The notes: a model not told the origin generated them from the sequence alone. DNA of 17,432 nt from JBBDRX01 sp040905245 (GCA_040905245.1 JBBDRX010000109.1:1-17432); one strand, 5' to 3'; positions 8,254 to 16,744 are shown, numbered from the stretch's first letter. Numbers and translations: made by a program.

Positions 8254-8378
8254 CGTTCAGATCCGGAGAGAAGTTCCTTCAATCAGACAATCAGATTTCC
8301 CCCTGTTTCAGTTGAACTGCAAATAAACAGAAATTGCCGCCTCGTTTCTTTTCATATGCAGGCCGTTTATCTTCCGGT

Positions 8379-8591
8379 ATGGAACAAGCACTGGAACAGT
8401 ACAGGATTGGAAAAATCTCCGTCACCGTTCATGAAACAGACGATGAAAATCGCCTCAGGGTGGAGTGCAACGACGGGACTTTTCACTCGGAATTCAAGGT
8501 TAGCCGTTACGAATACACCTACTACAAACGGCATATGAACCAGAAGATTCTGAAAGCATACAAACGGGGGCACGAAGAGGAGAACTCCTGA
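8379..8591 (+). CDS. Small conserved-looking hypothetical protein (70 residues)
   Basis: The only plus-strand gene candidate. It begins MEQALEQYRIGKISVTVHET and ends with a basic helix (YYKRHMNQKILKAYKRG) and an acidic tail (HEEENS). Its centre, RLRVECNDGTFHSEFKVSRY, alternates like a small beta sheet, so the shape is strand-rich followed by a cationic helix. The composition is protein-like and the overlapping frames look much worse, which is why I call it real. An upstream TTG (8334) in frame would add 15 residues; I prefer the ATG. No Shine-Dalgarno sequence is seen. Its TGA ends 1 bp before the convergent queA stop, leaving no room for a terminator. I do not recognise the family. Confidence 0.6.
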   Translation: MEQALEQYRIGKISVTVHETDDENRLRVECNDGTFHSEFKVSRYEYTYYKRHMNQKILKAYKRGHEEENS

Positions 8592-8592
8592 G

Positions 8593-9609
8593 CTACAGAA
8601 GCAGCATAGCATCTCCAAATGAGTAGAATCTGTACTCTTCCTGAATAGCATGCCGGTAGATTCTACGGGTTTCCTCAAGGCCGACAAAGGCCGAGACCAG
8701 CATCAGCAAGGTGCTTTTGGGGAGGTGAAAGTTGGTAACCATTGCATCTGTTGCCCGAAAGGTGTACCCCGGTGTAATGAAGATATCCGTCTCTCCGCTA
8801 CTCCCGGCCAACTGGCCCTGATCATCAGAAGCTGACTCCAGAACACGAATAGCCGTCGTCCCGACCGCGGTCCGATGAACAGCTTCATTCAGCCGGCCGG
8901 CCGTATTTGCAGAGATCTGATACCACTCCCGATGCATCACATGGTCATCGATCCGTTCACTTTTGACGGGCGCAAACGTCCCCAACCCCACGTGAAGTGT
9001 CACCTCTTCCCAGCCAACCCCCTGCTCACGAAGCTGGTTAATTAATCTCTCTGTGAAGTGAAGACCGGCTGTCGGAGCCGCCTTGCTCCCCTCGTTCCGG
9101 GCATAGACTGTCTGATACTGATTGGCCAGCGATTCGTCCTGTTCGATGTAGGGTGGGAAAGGAGTTGTCCGGAACGCATCATAGGCTACATTGCCGAGAG
9201 GCGGGTCCAGCCGAAGTGTGCGCAAGCCGTCCTCCGAAATATCGAGCACCTCTGCGGTAATCCCCGGCGCCGGTTCTGCAATCCGGTTCAGACGAAATTT
9301 CCGGCCCGGACGGACCAATGCTTCTACGGTCCGTTCGTCCAAAACCCGGGTGACAAAAATTTCCACCGACCCGTTATCGAACAGAAGCCGGCATTTTTCG
9401 ACCCGGCTGTTATTGGCAACCAGTGTTGTTCCGCCGGGCAAATGGTTCGGAAGGTTGTAGAAGAAGTCGTCCTGAATCTGTCCGGACTCCCGGTTATATA
9501 CCAACAGGCGTGAGTGGTCCCTGGGGGCTGCCGGAAACTGGGCGATCCGCTCTTTTGGCAAATCGTAGTCAAAGTCCTGAAGTGTATACCGCGAGTTTTC
9601 GGATCGCAT
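8593..9609 (-). CDS. queA: S-adenosylmethionine:tRNA ribosyltransferase-isomerase
   Basis: A 338-residue cytoplasmic enzyme of queuosine synthesis; it transfers and isomerises the ribosyl part of SAM onto preQ1 in tRNA, giving epoxyqueuosine. Signatures are FDYDLPKERIAQFP (13-26), RDHSRLLVYNRESG (30-43), GSKAAPTAGLHFTERL (174-189), HVGLGTFAPV (206-215), TDIFITPGYTF and TNFHLPKSTLLMLVSAFVG near the end. The usual NDTRVIPARL is here NNSRVEKCRL, and the following domain is slightly compact, but the overall length is near the family norm of about 345. It starts 5 bp after the dxs stop, so it is the last gene of the housekeeping run. It has no preQ1 riboswitch of its own, as there is no space for one. 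The ATG lacks a Shine-Dalgarno sequence. Confidence 0.96.
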   Translation of the reverse strand: MRSENSRYTLQDFDYDLPKERIAQFPAAPRDHSRLLVYNRESGQIQDDFFYNLPNHLPGGTTLVANNSRVEKCRLLFDNGSVEIFVTRVLDERTVEALVRPGRKFRLNRIAEPAPGITAEVLDISEDGLRTLRLDPPLGNVAYDAFRTTPFPPYIEQDESLANQYQTVYARNEGSKAAPTAGLHFTERLINQLREQGVGWEEVTLHVGLGTFAPVKSERIDDHVMHREWYQISANTAGRLNEAVHRTAVGTTAIRVLESASDDQGQLAGSSGETDIFITPGYTFRATDAMVTNFHLPKSTLLMLVSAFVGLEETRRIYRHAIQEEYRFYSFGDAMLLL

Positions 9610-9614
9610 AGAGT

Positions 9615-11534
9615 CTACCGCGAAACGAAGTTTAGTGCCTTCTTTACCTCGGAGACGATCCCCTCCGGACCGATTCCCAGCTCGTCGTGAAGTTCACGTT
9701 GGGTTCCGTGCTCGACGACCCCATCCGGAACCCCCATAATCGTAACCGGCACTCGCGACGACCGGGTTGCCACAAATTCGGCCACTGCGGATCCAAAACC
9801 TCCCATTCTCGCCCCGTCTTCAATCGTGATAATATGATCGTATCGAAGAAGGATCCGATCGATGAGTTCTTCGTCCATCGGCTTTGCAAACCTCATATCG
9901 TAGTGTCCGGGACGTATACCATCCTGCTCCAGTCGCTCCATCGCTTCCAGTACATACCCCCCCATGGGACCGAAACTAAGCAGAGCGACACCTTCTCCAT
10001 CACAAATCGTCCGACCCTTTCCGATTTGAACCTCAAGGAACCCAAGGCGTACAGCCATACCGGTCGCCCGGCCTCTCGGATAGCGTATCGCCCAGGAACT
10101 CTCTCTCTGAGCTAACGCTGTATACATCATATCTCTCAACTCCTGTTCATTCATCGGCGAGGCTACTACCATATTCGGAACGGTCCGCATAAATGCAGTA
10201 TCATAAATTCCGTGATGGGTCGGGCCGTCTGCTCCAACCAGGCCGGCCCGGTCAATACAGAAGATAACCGGCAGATTCTGGATGGCCACATCATGAATTA
10301 CCTGGTCATAGGATCGTTGTAAAAAAGTGGAATAGATCGCTGCTACCGGTTTTTTCCCTTCGGTTGCCATGCCCGCTGCAAACGTAACAGCATGTTGTTC
10401 AGCAATACCGACATCAAAAGCACGGTCCGGGAAGCGGTTCATCATCGGCCATAAACTGGAACCACTCGGCATGGCCGGTGTGATAGCGACAATATCCTCG
10501 TCTCGTTCCGCCAGCTCCACCAGCGCCTCTCCAAAAACATCCTGGTACTTCGGGCGGTCACTCCCGTTTCGTATCGGAACCAGTGACTTGCCGGTAATCT
10601 TGTCGAATGGACTGCTCTGTGCATGCCACTTGGTTTGCTCCCGCTCTGCCGGAGCAAATCCCTTTCCTTTCACAGTCACGATATGCAACAGTTTGGGGCC
10701 GGAAACGGTTCTAAGATCCTCCAGATGTCGTCGCAACGAATCCACATTGTGCCCATCAACCGGGCCATAATACTTGAAGCCGAGTGCCTGAAAAAGTGCT
10801 CCGGGAGTAATCGCCGCCATCACGGCTCGCTCGAGCTTTGAGGCTGCCTTCCGCATCTTTTCGCCCGCTTTCTTGAAGTAGCCCAGCAGGTCATAAATTT
10901 CGTCCCGCATCTTGTTGAAGGTCTTGCTGGTGGTAATTTCCGCAAAATACTCCTTCAACGCACCGACATTGGGATCAATGGACATCCGGTTATCGTTCAG
11001 AACAACCAGTATATCGCTGTCCAGAGCTCCTGCATTGTTCATCGCCTCAAACGCCATACCCGCAGTCATGGCACCATCACCGATCACCGCAACGACCTTC
11101 TTGTCGGAATGATCCAGATCCCGGGCAACGGCCATGCCGAGAGCAGCGGAAATGGACGTACTCGAATGTCCTACACCGAATGTGTCATACGGGCTCTCCG
11201 ACCGTTTCGGAAAACCAGACAGCCCTTTGTACTTCCGGTTGGTATGAAACTGATCCCTGCGGCCGGTCAAAATCTTGTGGCCATAGGCCTGATGGCCAAC
11301 ATCCCAGATTAGCAGATCCCGAGGTGTTTCGTACACATAGTGCAGGGCCGTTGTCAGTTCAACAACCCCGAGACTTGCACCAAAATGGCCACCGTTCACA
11401 GAGACCGTTTCGATGATGAAGTCTCTCAGCTCGTCACACACCTGTTGCAGTTGATCCGGACGGAGGCGTCTCAGGTCGGACGGGGCATCGATTTTCGACA
11501 AAAGAGGCCCTGCTTTCACAATTTTATCTTCCAT
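9615..11534 (-). CDS. dxs: 1-deoxy-D-xylulose-5-phosphate synthase
   Basis: A 639-residue thiamine-diphosphate enzyme that condenses pyruvate and glyceraldehyde 3-phosphate into DXP, the first step of the MEP isoprenoid route, also feeding thiamine and pyridoxal synthesis. Visible signatures: NGGHFGASLG with His50, DVGHQAYGHKILTGR (78-92), GHSSTSISAALG (122-133), the TPP/Mg motif GDGAMTAGMAFEAMNN (152-167), YYGPVDGHN (255-263), AEQHAVTFAAGMATEG with catalytic Glu379, and DRAGLVGADGPTHHG (428-442). The length is typical. AGAGGG lies just upstream of the ATG, one of the better ribosome binding sites in the window. It follows xseB by 9 bp and precedes queA by 5 bp. The xseB-dxs pairing is common in bacteria. 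Confidence 0.97.
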   Translation of the reverse strand: MEDKIVKAGPLLSKIDAPSDLRRLRPDQLQQVCDELRDFIIETVSVNGGHFGASLGVVELTTALHYVYETPRDLLIWDVGHQAYGHKILTGRRDQFHTNRKYKGLSGFPKRSESPYDTFGVGHSSTSISAALGMAVARDLDHSDKKVVAVIGDGAMTAGMAFEAMNNAGALDSDILVVLNDNRMSIDPNVGALKEYFAEITTSKTFNKMRDEIYDLLGYFKKAGEKMRKAASKLERAVMAAITPGALFQALGFKYYGPVDGHNVDSLRRHLEDLRTVSGPKLLHIVTVKGKGFAPAEREQTKWHAQSSPFDKITGKSLVPIRNGSDRPKYQDVFGEALVELAERDEDIVAITPAMPSGSSLWPMMNRFPDRAFDVGIAEQHAVTFAAGMATEGKKPVAAIYSTFLQRSYDQVIHDVAIQNLPVIFCIDRAGLVGADGPTHHGIYDTAFMRTVPNMVVASPMNEQELRDMMYTALAQRESSWAIRYPRGRATGMAVRLGFLEVQIGKGRTICDGEGVALLSFGPMGGYVLEAMERLEQDGIRPGHYDMRFAKPMDEELIDRILLRYDHIITIEDGARMGGFGSAVAEFVATRSSRVPVTIMGVPDGVVEHGTQRELHDELGIGPEGIVSEVKKALNFVSR

Positions 11535-11543
11535 ATTCCCTCT

Positions 11544-11822
11544 TCAGTCCGCAGATTCGGTATCCGGATCCGACCGATCATTGATTTTCTCGATTCGAAG
11601 TGTAGCGTTATCCAGGATTCCGGTACAGTAGCGTGACAGTTTCATCCCCTCCTCGTAGAGACGAATCGACTCTTCAAGAGGAACTTCCGGATCCTCAAGT
11701 TTTGTCACGATCGACTCCAGGCTCTTGAGCGCCTCTTCAAATCCCGGTTCATTCTGATCGGCCATAGTCGCAAAATTGGTTCTATCTTCAACAAAACAAG
11801 TTACCTCTTCATGCCCATTCAT
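11544..11822 (-). CDS. xseB: Exodeoxyribonuclease VII small subunit
   Basis: The small subunit pairs with XseA to degrade single-stranded DNA into oligonucleotides. The family core FEEALKSLESIVTKLEDPEV, then PLEESIRLYEEGMKLSRYC, is complete, forming the usual two-helix hairpin. The start is uncertain. The ATG at 11822 gives 92 residues and has GAGG 5 bp upstream, 19 bp after the comEC stop. The ATG at 11765 gives 73 residues beginning MADQNEPGFEEAL, which fits the usual family N-terminus much better but has no Shine-Dalgarno sequence. The extra 19 residues show no family similarity that I recognise. The large subunit gene is not in the window. It is followed by dxs after 9 bp. Confidence 0.9.
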   Translation of the reverse strand: MNGHEEVTCFVEDRTNFATMADQNEPGFEEALKSLESIVTKLEDPEVPLEESIRLYEEGMKLSRYCTGILDNATLRIEKINDRSDPDTESAD

Positions 11823-11841
11823 TCAAACCTCGATAGCTCTG

Positions 11842-14253
11842 TCAGGGTTCCTTCTCTACTCTGAGCCCGTCCGACCAAAACCTTAATGCCCCGGACACGC
11901 CTGTATAGTAAACTGCACCTGCATTCAGGTTGAGTCGCCGGACTGCTTCCCTGTGCGGATGCCCGAAACGATTGTAAAAGCCGACAGAAACCACAGACTT
12001 TTCGGGCTGAACCATTCTCAGAAACGAAGTCGTCGAACTGGTTCTGCTTCCATGATGGCCCACCTTCAGAAGGTCCGAACGAAGAAAGCGACCGTACCGA
12101 TCAACCAACAGCCTCTCCTGCTCCGCTTCTGCATCCCCTGTCAGAAGAATAGAAACTCGGTAATGAACCAGTTTCAGAACCACAGACCGATCATTCGGAG
12201 AGGATCCGGGTTCCCGGTCTTCCGGGCCCAGTACATAGATCCGAACCGAAGGATCCAGATCGATCCGATCTCCACTACTCACAGTACGATGCTCTACCTC
12301 CCTCTCATTGATTTGTTCCATCACACCCTCTGCAATGTCGGAGTTGTAGGATACTCCGCTCCAGTAGATGTTTTTCACCGGCAGCTCCTTCAACAGGGAG
12401 GGTGTACCCCCAATGTGATCTGCATGTGGGTGGGTAAGAATCAGAGCATCCAGCTTATCGATTCCTTTCGCTCGAAAATAGGGAACCAACGTTCTCTCTC
12501 CGGTATCTCCAAACGGGGACCAGCGACCCGTATCCACCAGTAACTGTCGGTTATTCGGGGTTTTGATGTGAATCGCATCTCCCTGTCCAACATCCAGCAC
12601 AGTTATTTCAAGCCTCGAGAGCTGATGGGCCTTTGCCATCCTGAACCCCATCCACACAACCGTCAAAGCAACCAGAATCCCGGTTCCATATGAGCGCAAA
12701 CGAGGACGGTCCCAGACAGCGATCCAGAACAGCCCGCCGGTCCAGAACAGAAAGGGCCAAATAGAGTCGATGGTTACGGAGGTCCAGGCTATATCACTTC
12801 TGCCTGTCGTTTCAGCAACCGTCAATATCCACTCCATCATTAATTCGTTCGGCTCATTCAGCCATGTTGCAATCCCGTCAGCCGCACCCGGCAGCGTCAA
12901 CAGAATCAGTGAAAACGGAAGAACAACTGTGAGGAGCGGAACGGTCACCAGATTAACTGCCGGACCCGCCAGGGAGATCTCCCCGAAATACCAGCCAACC
13001 AACGGCCCCAGTCCGACCTGAACGATAACAGTCAGGATAACCAGAGTCACGGCTGCTCCAAGCCATCCGCTTCGAAGCCGTTCCGGTAACGCCCTTCGGA
13101 TTGACGGAAGTGACAACAACAGAATAAAAACAGCACCATACGAGAGTTGAAACCCGGGTTCGAACAGCTGCCTTGTATCTATAAAAAGAAGAATAATGGC
13201 TGAACAGGCCATCAGGTTTGCCGAGTCTGCATGGCGTTTTACCACCCCGGACATCATCCAGAACCATCCCATCAGAGAGGCTCGGCATACGGAGGGAGAA
13301 AACGAAACAATTCCACAGTAAAGAGTCAATACAGGAATCAGGCCAACCAGCAGAGAGACCGGACCATATTTCCAGCGTCGGCTCCATTTCAACAACCACC
13401 AGAATGGTGTCAGAATAAACCCGATATGCAGACCGGATACTGCCATAATGTGAGCGATTCCGGCTCTTGAAAAGGCCTCTGCTTCCTGCTCGCTCAGCCG
13501 ATCTCTGGATCCGGTCAGCAAAGCCAGAGCCAATGGTTCAACCCGATCATTAAATCTACTTTCCACCCGCCCTCTGACACTTTCCCGGAGCTGCCCCCAG
13601 AATGATGGATCATACCCTGAATCCAGCCATAGAGTGGTTTTCAGGGTCCCATGGAGAGAGATTCTCTGACGTTTTAGCCAACCGGGATAGTCAAAGGCGT
13701 ACGGATTGGTCGGAGGATTCAGTCTTGCAACCTCTACAAGAAATTCTGCCGGACGCCCCCGGCAAAGCCCTGAAAGATCTGCTTCATCACCTGCAATGAT
13801 TCGAGCCCGCCAGGGTTCATCCCAGATTTTTTTACCCAATGTTGAGGACATCACGCTTACTGTAAGAGTCGCCCCTTTCGGCTGTAATCGGCAACGGACC
13901 ACGCGGCCACGTAGCAGAGCCTCTTCACCTGCATAGAGATTCAGCTTTTCCTGTAGCTCGTCTACCCGGTTTTCGCTGTCGAGTGTAGACATGTGAGCTG
14001 TCGCGGCTGTTCCCATAACAAGAAACAGATAGAGCAGAGAAGAGAGCCAGGCCGGGGGGCGGATAGCAACATATTGAGGAAGGCACTCAAAAAACCCCCA
14101 AAGAAAGAGGATCAACAAAACCACTGGGATAAACCAAACGGGGCTTCCGGATTCCATCATCTCGGCCCCAAGGATCCCTGCCATAAAAAGGATAAGCAGG
14201 CGAACGGCAGGAAATCCATGCCAGGGCAAGAAAAAGTGCTTCCAGTGGTCCAT
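11842..14253 (-). CDS. comEC: ComEC/Rec2-type DNA internalisation channel protein
   Basis: An 803-residue inner-membrane protein for uptake of transforming single-stranded DNA. It opens with hydrophobic helices (LLILFMAGILGAEM; WFIPVVLLILFLWGFF; LLYLFLVMGTAA), then an OB-like soluble region (about 90-210, the DUF4131 area). The Competence domain follows, with HIMAVSGLHIGFI at 268-280, FSPSVCRASLMGW at 318-330 and further membrane helices to about 540. The C-terminal metallo-beta-lactamase domain (about 548-790) has VLDVGQGDAIHI, VDTGRW, HPHADHIGG (608-616), TGDAE (705-709) and KVGHHGSRTS (730-739), so the metal-site residues are present and the DNase-like domain looks intact. The ATG lacks a Shine-Dalgarno sequence; an in-frame stop upstream excludes a much longer start. 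No other competence genes are in view. Confidence 0.95.
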   Translation of the reverse strand: MDHWKHFFLPWHGFPAVRLLILFMAGILGAEMMESGSPVWFIPVVLLILFLWGFFECLPQYVAIRPPAWLSSLLYLFLVMGTAATAHMSTLDSENRVDELQEKLNLYAGEEALLRGRVVRCRLQPKGATLTVSVMSSTLGKKIWDEPWRARIIAGDEADLSGLCRGRPAEFLVEVARLNPPTNPYAFDYPGWLKRQRISLHGTLKTTLWLDSGYDPSFWGQLRESVRGRVESRFNDRVEPLALALLTGSRDRLSEQEAEAFSRAGIAHIMAVSGLHIGFILTPFWWLLKWSRRWKYGPVSLLVGLIPVLTLYCGIVSFSPSVCRASLMGWFWMMSGVVKRHADSANLMACSAIILLFIDTRQLFEPGFQLSYGAVFILLLSLPSIRRALPERLRSGWLGAAVTLVILTVIVQVGLGPLVGWYFGEISLAGPAVNLVTVPLLTVVLPFSLILLTLPGAADGIATWLNEPNELMMEWILTVAETTGRSDIAWTSVTIDSIWPFLFWTGGLFWIAVWDRPRLRSYGTGILVALTVVWMGFRMAKAHQLSRLEITVLDVGQGDAIHIKTPNNRQLLVDTGRWSPFGDTGERTLVPYFRAKGIDKLDALILTHPHADHIGGTPSLLKELPVKNIYWSGVSYNSDIAEGVMEQINEREVEHRTVSSGDRIDLDPSVRIYVLGPEDREPGSSPNDRSVVLKLVHYRVSILLTGDAEAEQERLLVDRYGRFLRSDLLKVGHHGSRTSSTTSFLRMVQPEKSVVSVGFYNRFGHPHREAVRRLNLNAGAVYYTGVSGALRFWSDGLRVEKEP

Positions 14254-14434
14254 ACCAGTAGGAGAGCTTTTCCGGGCAGACCTTACCGAAGCAAATCTGT
14301 ATCACGCCGCTTATCGAACACCCAGTTTTTTTGCAGATGGCGCCCAGCTGACGCTTTTCCTCTTCGGACAGTACGGCGAACTCCTCATTGATTTTTTCAG
14401 GTGACAGGGAAAGAAGGACTTGATAGACGTTTTT
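14254..14434 (-). other. Protein-like reading frame without a start codon (possible gene remnant)
   Basis: Between tyrS and comEC, one minus-strand frame opens just after a TGA (14437-14435) and reads KNVYQVLLSLSPEKINEEF, then AVLSEEEKRQLGAICKK, TGCSISGVIQICFGK, before running out of frame into comEC. The amphipathic, Glu/Lys-rich helix pattern looks coding, yet it has no ATG, GTG or TTG start until a GTG at 14305. A TTG (14438-14436) lies one base out of frame in front of an A6 run, so a single-base change in that run would join them. It may be a decayed small gene, a frameshifted one, or chance. Confidence 0.25.
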
Positions 14435-14443
14435 TCAATACGG

Positions 14444-15658
14444 CTACACAGCCTTCAGAATGACAAACTTGCGTTTTCCCACTTTCAGTTGGTGTTCCGC
14501 CCCTTTCGCAATCGTCAATTCAAACGAAGGGCTCGCCACTTTCTTTTCGTCCAGCGAGACTCCTCCCTGCTTGATAAGCCGCTTGGTTTCTCCGTTGCTC
14601 GAGGTAAGGCCCGCCTCTGCAATAATATCCAAAATACGATAGGTGTCCCCTGCAGTCAGGTCAAGCGTCTCCGCATCGTCCGGGACAGACTTGTTTACTA
14701 CAACCTGTTCAAAATGATCCCTTGCAGCCTCGGCTTCCTTCACACCATGGTACATTCCTGTAATCTGGAAAGCCAGATTATGCTTCGTATCCCGGGGATT
14801 TTCCTGAATTTTCTTTTTCATGACGGGTAACTGATCCGCATCCAGGTCCGTCAAGAGCTCAAACCAGCTGTAAATTTGCTCATCCGAAATCCGAAGCACT
14901 TTGCCGTACATATCATTCGGATTTTCATCGATGCCGATATAGTTATCGTAAGATTTCGACATCTTCCGGCTGCCGTCCAGCCCCACAAGAAGCGGCATCA
15001 TCAGACAAACTTGTGGCTTCTGACCATCCTGCTGCTGCAGATGACGGCCCACCAGAAGATTAAACTTCTGGTCGGTACCGCCCAGCTCGATATCCGACTT
15101 CAAATGGACGGAGTCCTGCCCCTGAGCCAATGGATAGAGAAATTCATGTAGCGAAATTGGCTCATTACGTTCAAACCGGTTGGAAAAGTCGTCCCGTTCT
15201 ATCATCCGGGCAACGGTAATTTGTGAACTCAGCCGAATCACATCTTCAAAAGACATCGATCCCAGCCAGTCTGCATTATAGACGATTTCCAGCTTTTCCA
15301 GGTCCAGGACCCTCCCGGCCTGCTCGAGATAGCTTTTTGCATTCTCTTTTACCTCATCGGCAGTTAGTGGTGGACGTGTTTTGTTCTGGCCGGAGGGATC
15401 TCCGATTCGTGCGGTAAAATCGCCGATAATCAGAATTGCGTGGTGACCAAAATCCTGAAATTGCCGCAATTTCCGAAGAATCACCGAATGGCCCAGATGC
15501 AGGTCGGGGCGCGTCGGGTCACATCCGAGCTTGACCCGAAGGGGCGTATTGGTACTCATTGACTCCTTCAGTTTCTCTTTCAGATCCGCTTCCGGAACAA
15601 TTTCCACCGTACCACGCCGGATCTCTTTCAGTTGCTCTTCTATTGGTGCAAAACTCAT
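14444..15658 (-). CDS. tyrS: Tyrosyl-tRNA synthetase
   Basis: A 404-residue class I synthetase charging tRNA-Tyr in the cytoplasm. The ATP-binding HIGH-type motif is HLGH (54-57), inside KLGCDPTRPDLHLGHSVIL, and the KMSKS loop is exact (232-236), after GLDGSR. ELGGTDQKFN (191-200) belongs to the tyrosine pocket region. The anticodon-binding part follows, and an S4 RNA-binding domain closes the protein (about 340-400, with ETKRLIKQGGVSLDEKKV). The length and motif style fit the longer TyrZ-like bacterial type rather than the E. coli form. A weak AGGGA lies about 9 bp before the ATG. It starts 29 bp after the cvpA-like stop and is followed by a 190-bp gap before comEC. Confidence 0.96.
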   Translation of the reverse strand: MSFAPIEEQLKEIRRGTVEIVPEADLKEKLKESMSTNTPLRVKLGCDPTRPDLHLGHSVILRKLRQFQDFGHHAILIIGDFTARIGDPSGQNKTRPPLTADEVKENAKSYLEQAGRVLDLEKLEIVYNADWLGSMSFEDVIRLSSQITVARMIERDDFSNRFERNEPISLHEFLYPLAQGQDSVHLKSDIELGGTDQKFNLLVGRHLQQQDGQKPQVCLMMPLLVGLDGSRKMSKSYDNYIGIDENPNDMYGKVLRISDEQIYSWFELLTDLDADQLPVMKKKIQENPRDTKHNLAFQITGMYHGVKEAEAARDHFEQVVVNKSVPDDAETLDLTAGDTYRILDIIAEAGLTSSNGETKRLIKQGGVSLDEKKVASPSFELTIAKGAEHQLKVGKRKFVILKAV

Positions 15659-15687
15659 GGTTACAATCCCTGTTCACTTGTCGTTAT

Positions 15688-16218
15688 CTATACAATTCGT
15701 AAAAACGGTTTGAGCAGATGACTCCACAGTTCCGGACTGTTCTCCGGCAAGAGTGTTTCGAGCTGGTCAAACAGAATCGGGCCAAGATTCAGAATATACG
15801 AATAGATGAGAGAACCCTGACGTACATCCTCTCCGGGAATATTCCAACCCGCGAGAAGAATCAATACCAGACTTACCGCCAAAGCACTTTTTACGCCCCC
15901 GAAAACCAGGCCAAGCAGTCGGTTCAGAAGATTCAGGTGGATCACTTCGAGAAATTTTCGAATCAGGTGAGCAGTAATTAACGCAATCAGAAAAACGGCT
16001 GTAAAGAGAAGAGTAGCAGCCAAGACAGAGGCTCCTTCCTCCGAAAGGTCCACAACACCGGAAATCCACCCGCCCATCAGATCCATATAGAGCAGGGCGA
16101 CAAACAGGGCAACAACGAGGCCGGCCAGCGTTAATATCTCTTTGACAAGCCCGTTACGAAATCCCTGAAAGGAGAAGAATACGAGGATCAAAAGTATGGC
16201 CAGGTCGAACAGGCTCAT
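15688..16218 (-). CDS. CvpA-family membrane protein
   Basis: A 176-residue inner-membrane protein of the CvpA (colicin V production) family, whose biochemical role is unsettled; links to envelope integrity are reported for relatives. Four membrane segments are visible: about 3-18 (LFDLAILLILVFFSF), 28-46 (ILTLAGLVVALFVALL), 63-85 (SVLAATLLFTAVFLIALITA) and 103-122 (LVFGGVKSALAVSLVLILLA). The family hallmarks are the FQGFRNGLVKEI turn after the first helix and NRLLGLVFGGVKSAL before the fourth. The C-terminal 45 residues are soluble. The gene lies 4 bp after the yqeY-like stop and 29 bp before tyrS, so it is co-transcribed with both. Confidence 0.9.
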   Translation of the reverse strand: MSLFDLAILLILVFFSFQGFRNGLVKEILTLAGLVVALFVALLYMDLMGGWISGVVDLSEEGASVLAATLLFTAVFLIALITAHLIRKFLEVIHLNLLNRLLGLVFGGVKSALAVSLVLILLAGWNIPGEDVRQGSLIYSYILNLGPILFDQLETLLPENSPELWSHLLKPFLRIV

Positions 16219-16222
16219 CCCG

Positions 16223-16681
16223 TTATCCGGTAAGCTGCTCTTTAACGACTCTGCTGACCAGACCGCCTTCCGCTTTGCCTTTCAGTTCTCCCATCAGAAC
16301 ACCCATGACACGCCCCATATCCTGAGGACCGGAAGCTCCAAGTTCTTCAATCCGTTTTACAACCAGAGCGCGCACCTCTTCTTCCTCCATCATGGAGGGC
16401 AAATAGGACTCAATAATAGTCAGTTCCTTCTTCTCTGTCTCGGCCAGCTCGTTTCGGCCGCCCTGCTCAAACTGTTCAATAGACTCTTTCCGCTGCTTCG
16501 CCGCCTTCATCAATACGTCCACAATCTCTTCCTCACCGAGAGAACCTTCCCCATCCTTGCGAACACTGATCTCTTTCTCCAGCAGTTTTGCTTTCAGAGA
16601 ACGCAAAACTGTCAGGCGGTCGGTATCCCGCTCCTTCATCGCCTGCTTCATGTCGGATTGTATTTGATCAAACGTAGTCAT
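16223..16681 (-). CDS. GatB/YqeY-domain protein
   Basis: A 152-residue cytoplasmic helical protein matching the YqeY family, related to the C-terminal tRNA-binding tail of the GatB amidotransferase subunit. Signatures are QIQSDMKQAMKERDTDRLTV followed by LRSLKAKLLEKEI at the start, AAKQRKESIEQFEQGGRNEL in the middle, ESYLPSMMEEEEV and DMGRVMGVLMGELKGKAEGG near the end. The length is typical (about 150). The specific function of stand-alone YqeY proteins is not established. It is the first gene after the ribosomal operon terminator, so a promoter for the whole housekeeping run should lie in the 25 bp or so before it or inside the terminator; I could not pick one out convincingly. Confidence 0.93.
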   Translation of the reverse strand: MTTFDQIQSDMKQAMKERDTDRLTVLRSLKAKLLEKEISVRKDGEGSLGEEEIVDVLMKAAKQRKESIEQFEQGGRNELAETEKKELTIIESYLPSMMEEEEVRALVVKRIEELGASGPQDMGRVMGVLMGELKGKAEGGLVSRVVKEQLTG

Positions 16682-16705
16682 TACTCTTTTATCTAATACG
16701 TTAAC

Positions 16706-16744
16706 AAAAAAAAAGGTTCCATTCGTTTATCGAATGCAACCTTT
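16706..16744 (-). terminator. Strong rho-independent terminator closing the rpmB-rpmG operon
   Basis: Inverted repeat AAAGGTT (16712-16718) + CATTCG (16720-16725), loop TTTAT, CGAATG (16731-16736) + AACCTTT (16738-16744), with a single mismatch between the two paired blocks. On the minus strand it ends in nine Ts (16714-16706). It lies 20 bp after the DUF4295-like stop and 24 bp before the yqeY-like start. Confidence 0.9.

Larger units (their letters stand above)
7903..8378. promoter_or_regulatory. AT-rich gene-free region upstream of susC
   Basis: No convincing gene is seen in either strand here. It contains long A and T runs, two arms of an 11-bp inverted repeat, a 10-bp direct repeat, the palindrome CATATATG (8053-8060) and a minus-strand hairpin with T-run (8227-8253). 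It separates the minus-strand susC from the plus-strand small ORF, so it should carry both promoters. A TAnnTTTG match in the susC direction (TATTTTTG at 8112-8105) exists, but I find no TTG box at the right distance upstream of it. Confidence 0.5.

Noticed and set aside
8367..8687. 106-codon minus-strand frame overlapping queA's end and the small plus-strand ORF
   Set aside because: It overlaps the well-supported queA C-terminus in another frame and its sequence is Cys/Phe-rich without structure; the plus-strand frame is more protein-like.
9610..9614. Possible preQ1 riboswitch or promoter before queA
   Set aside because: Only 5 bp separate dxs and queA, so there is no space for a separate control element.
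11953..12543. 196-codon plus-strand open frame
   Set aside because: Antisense to the metallo-beta-lactamase domain of comEC; no protein-like pattern.
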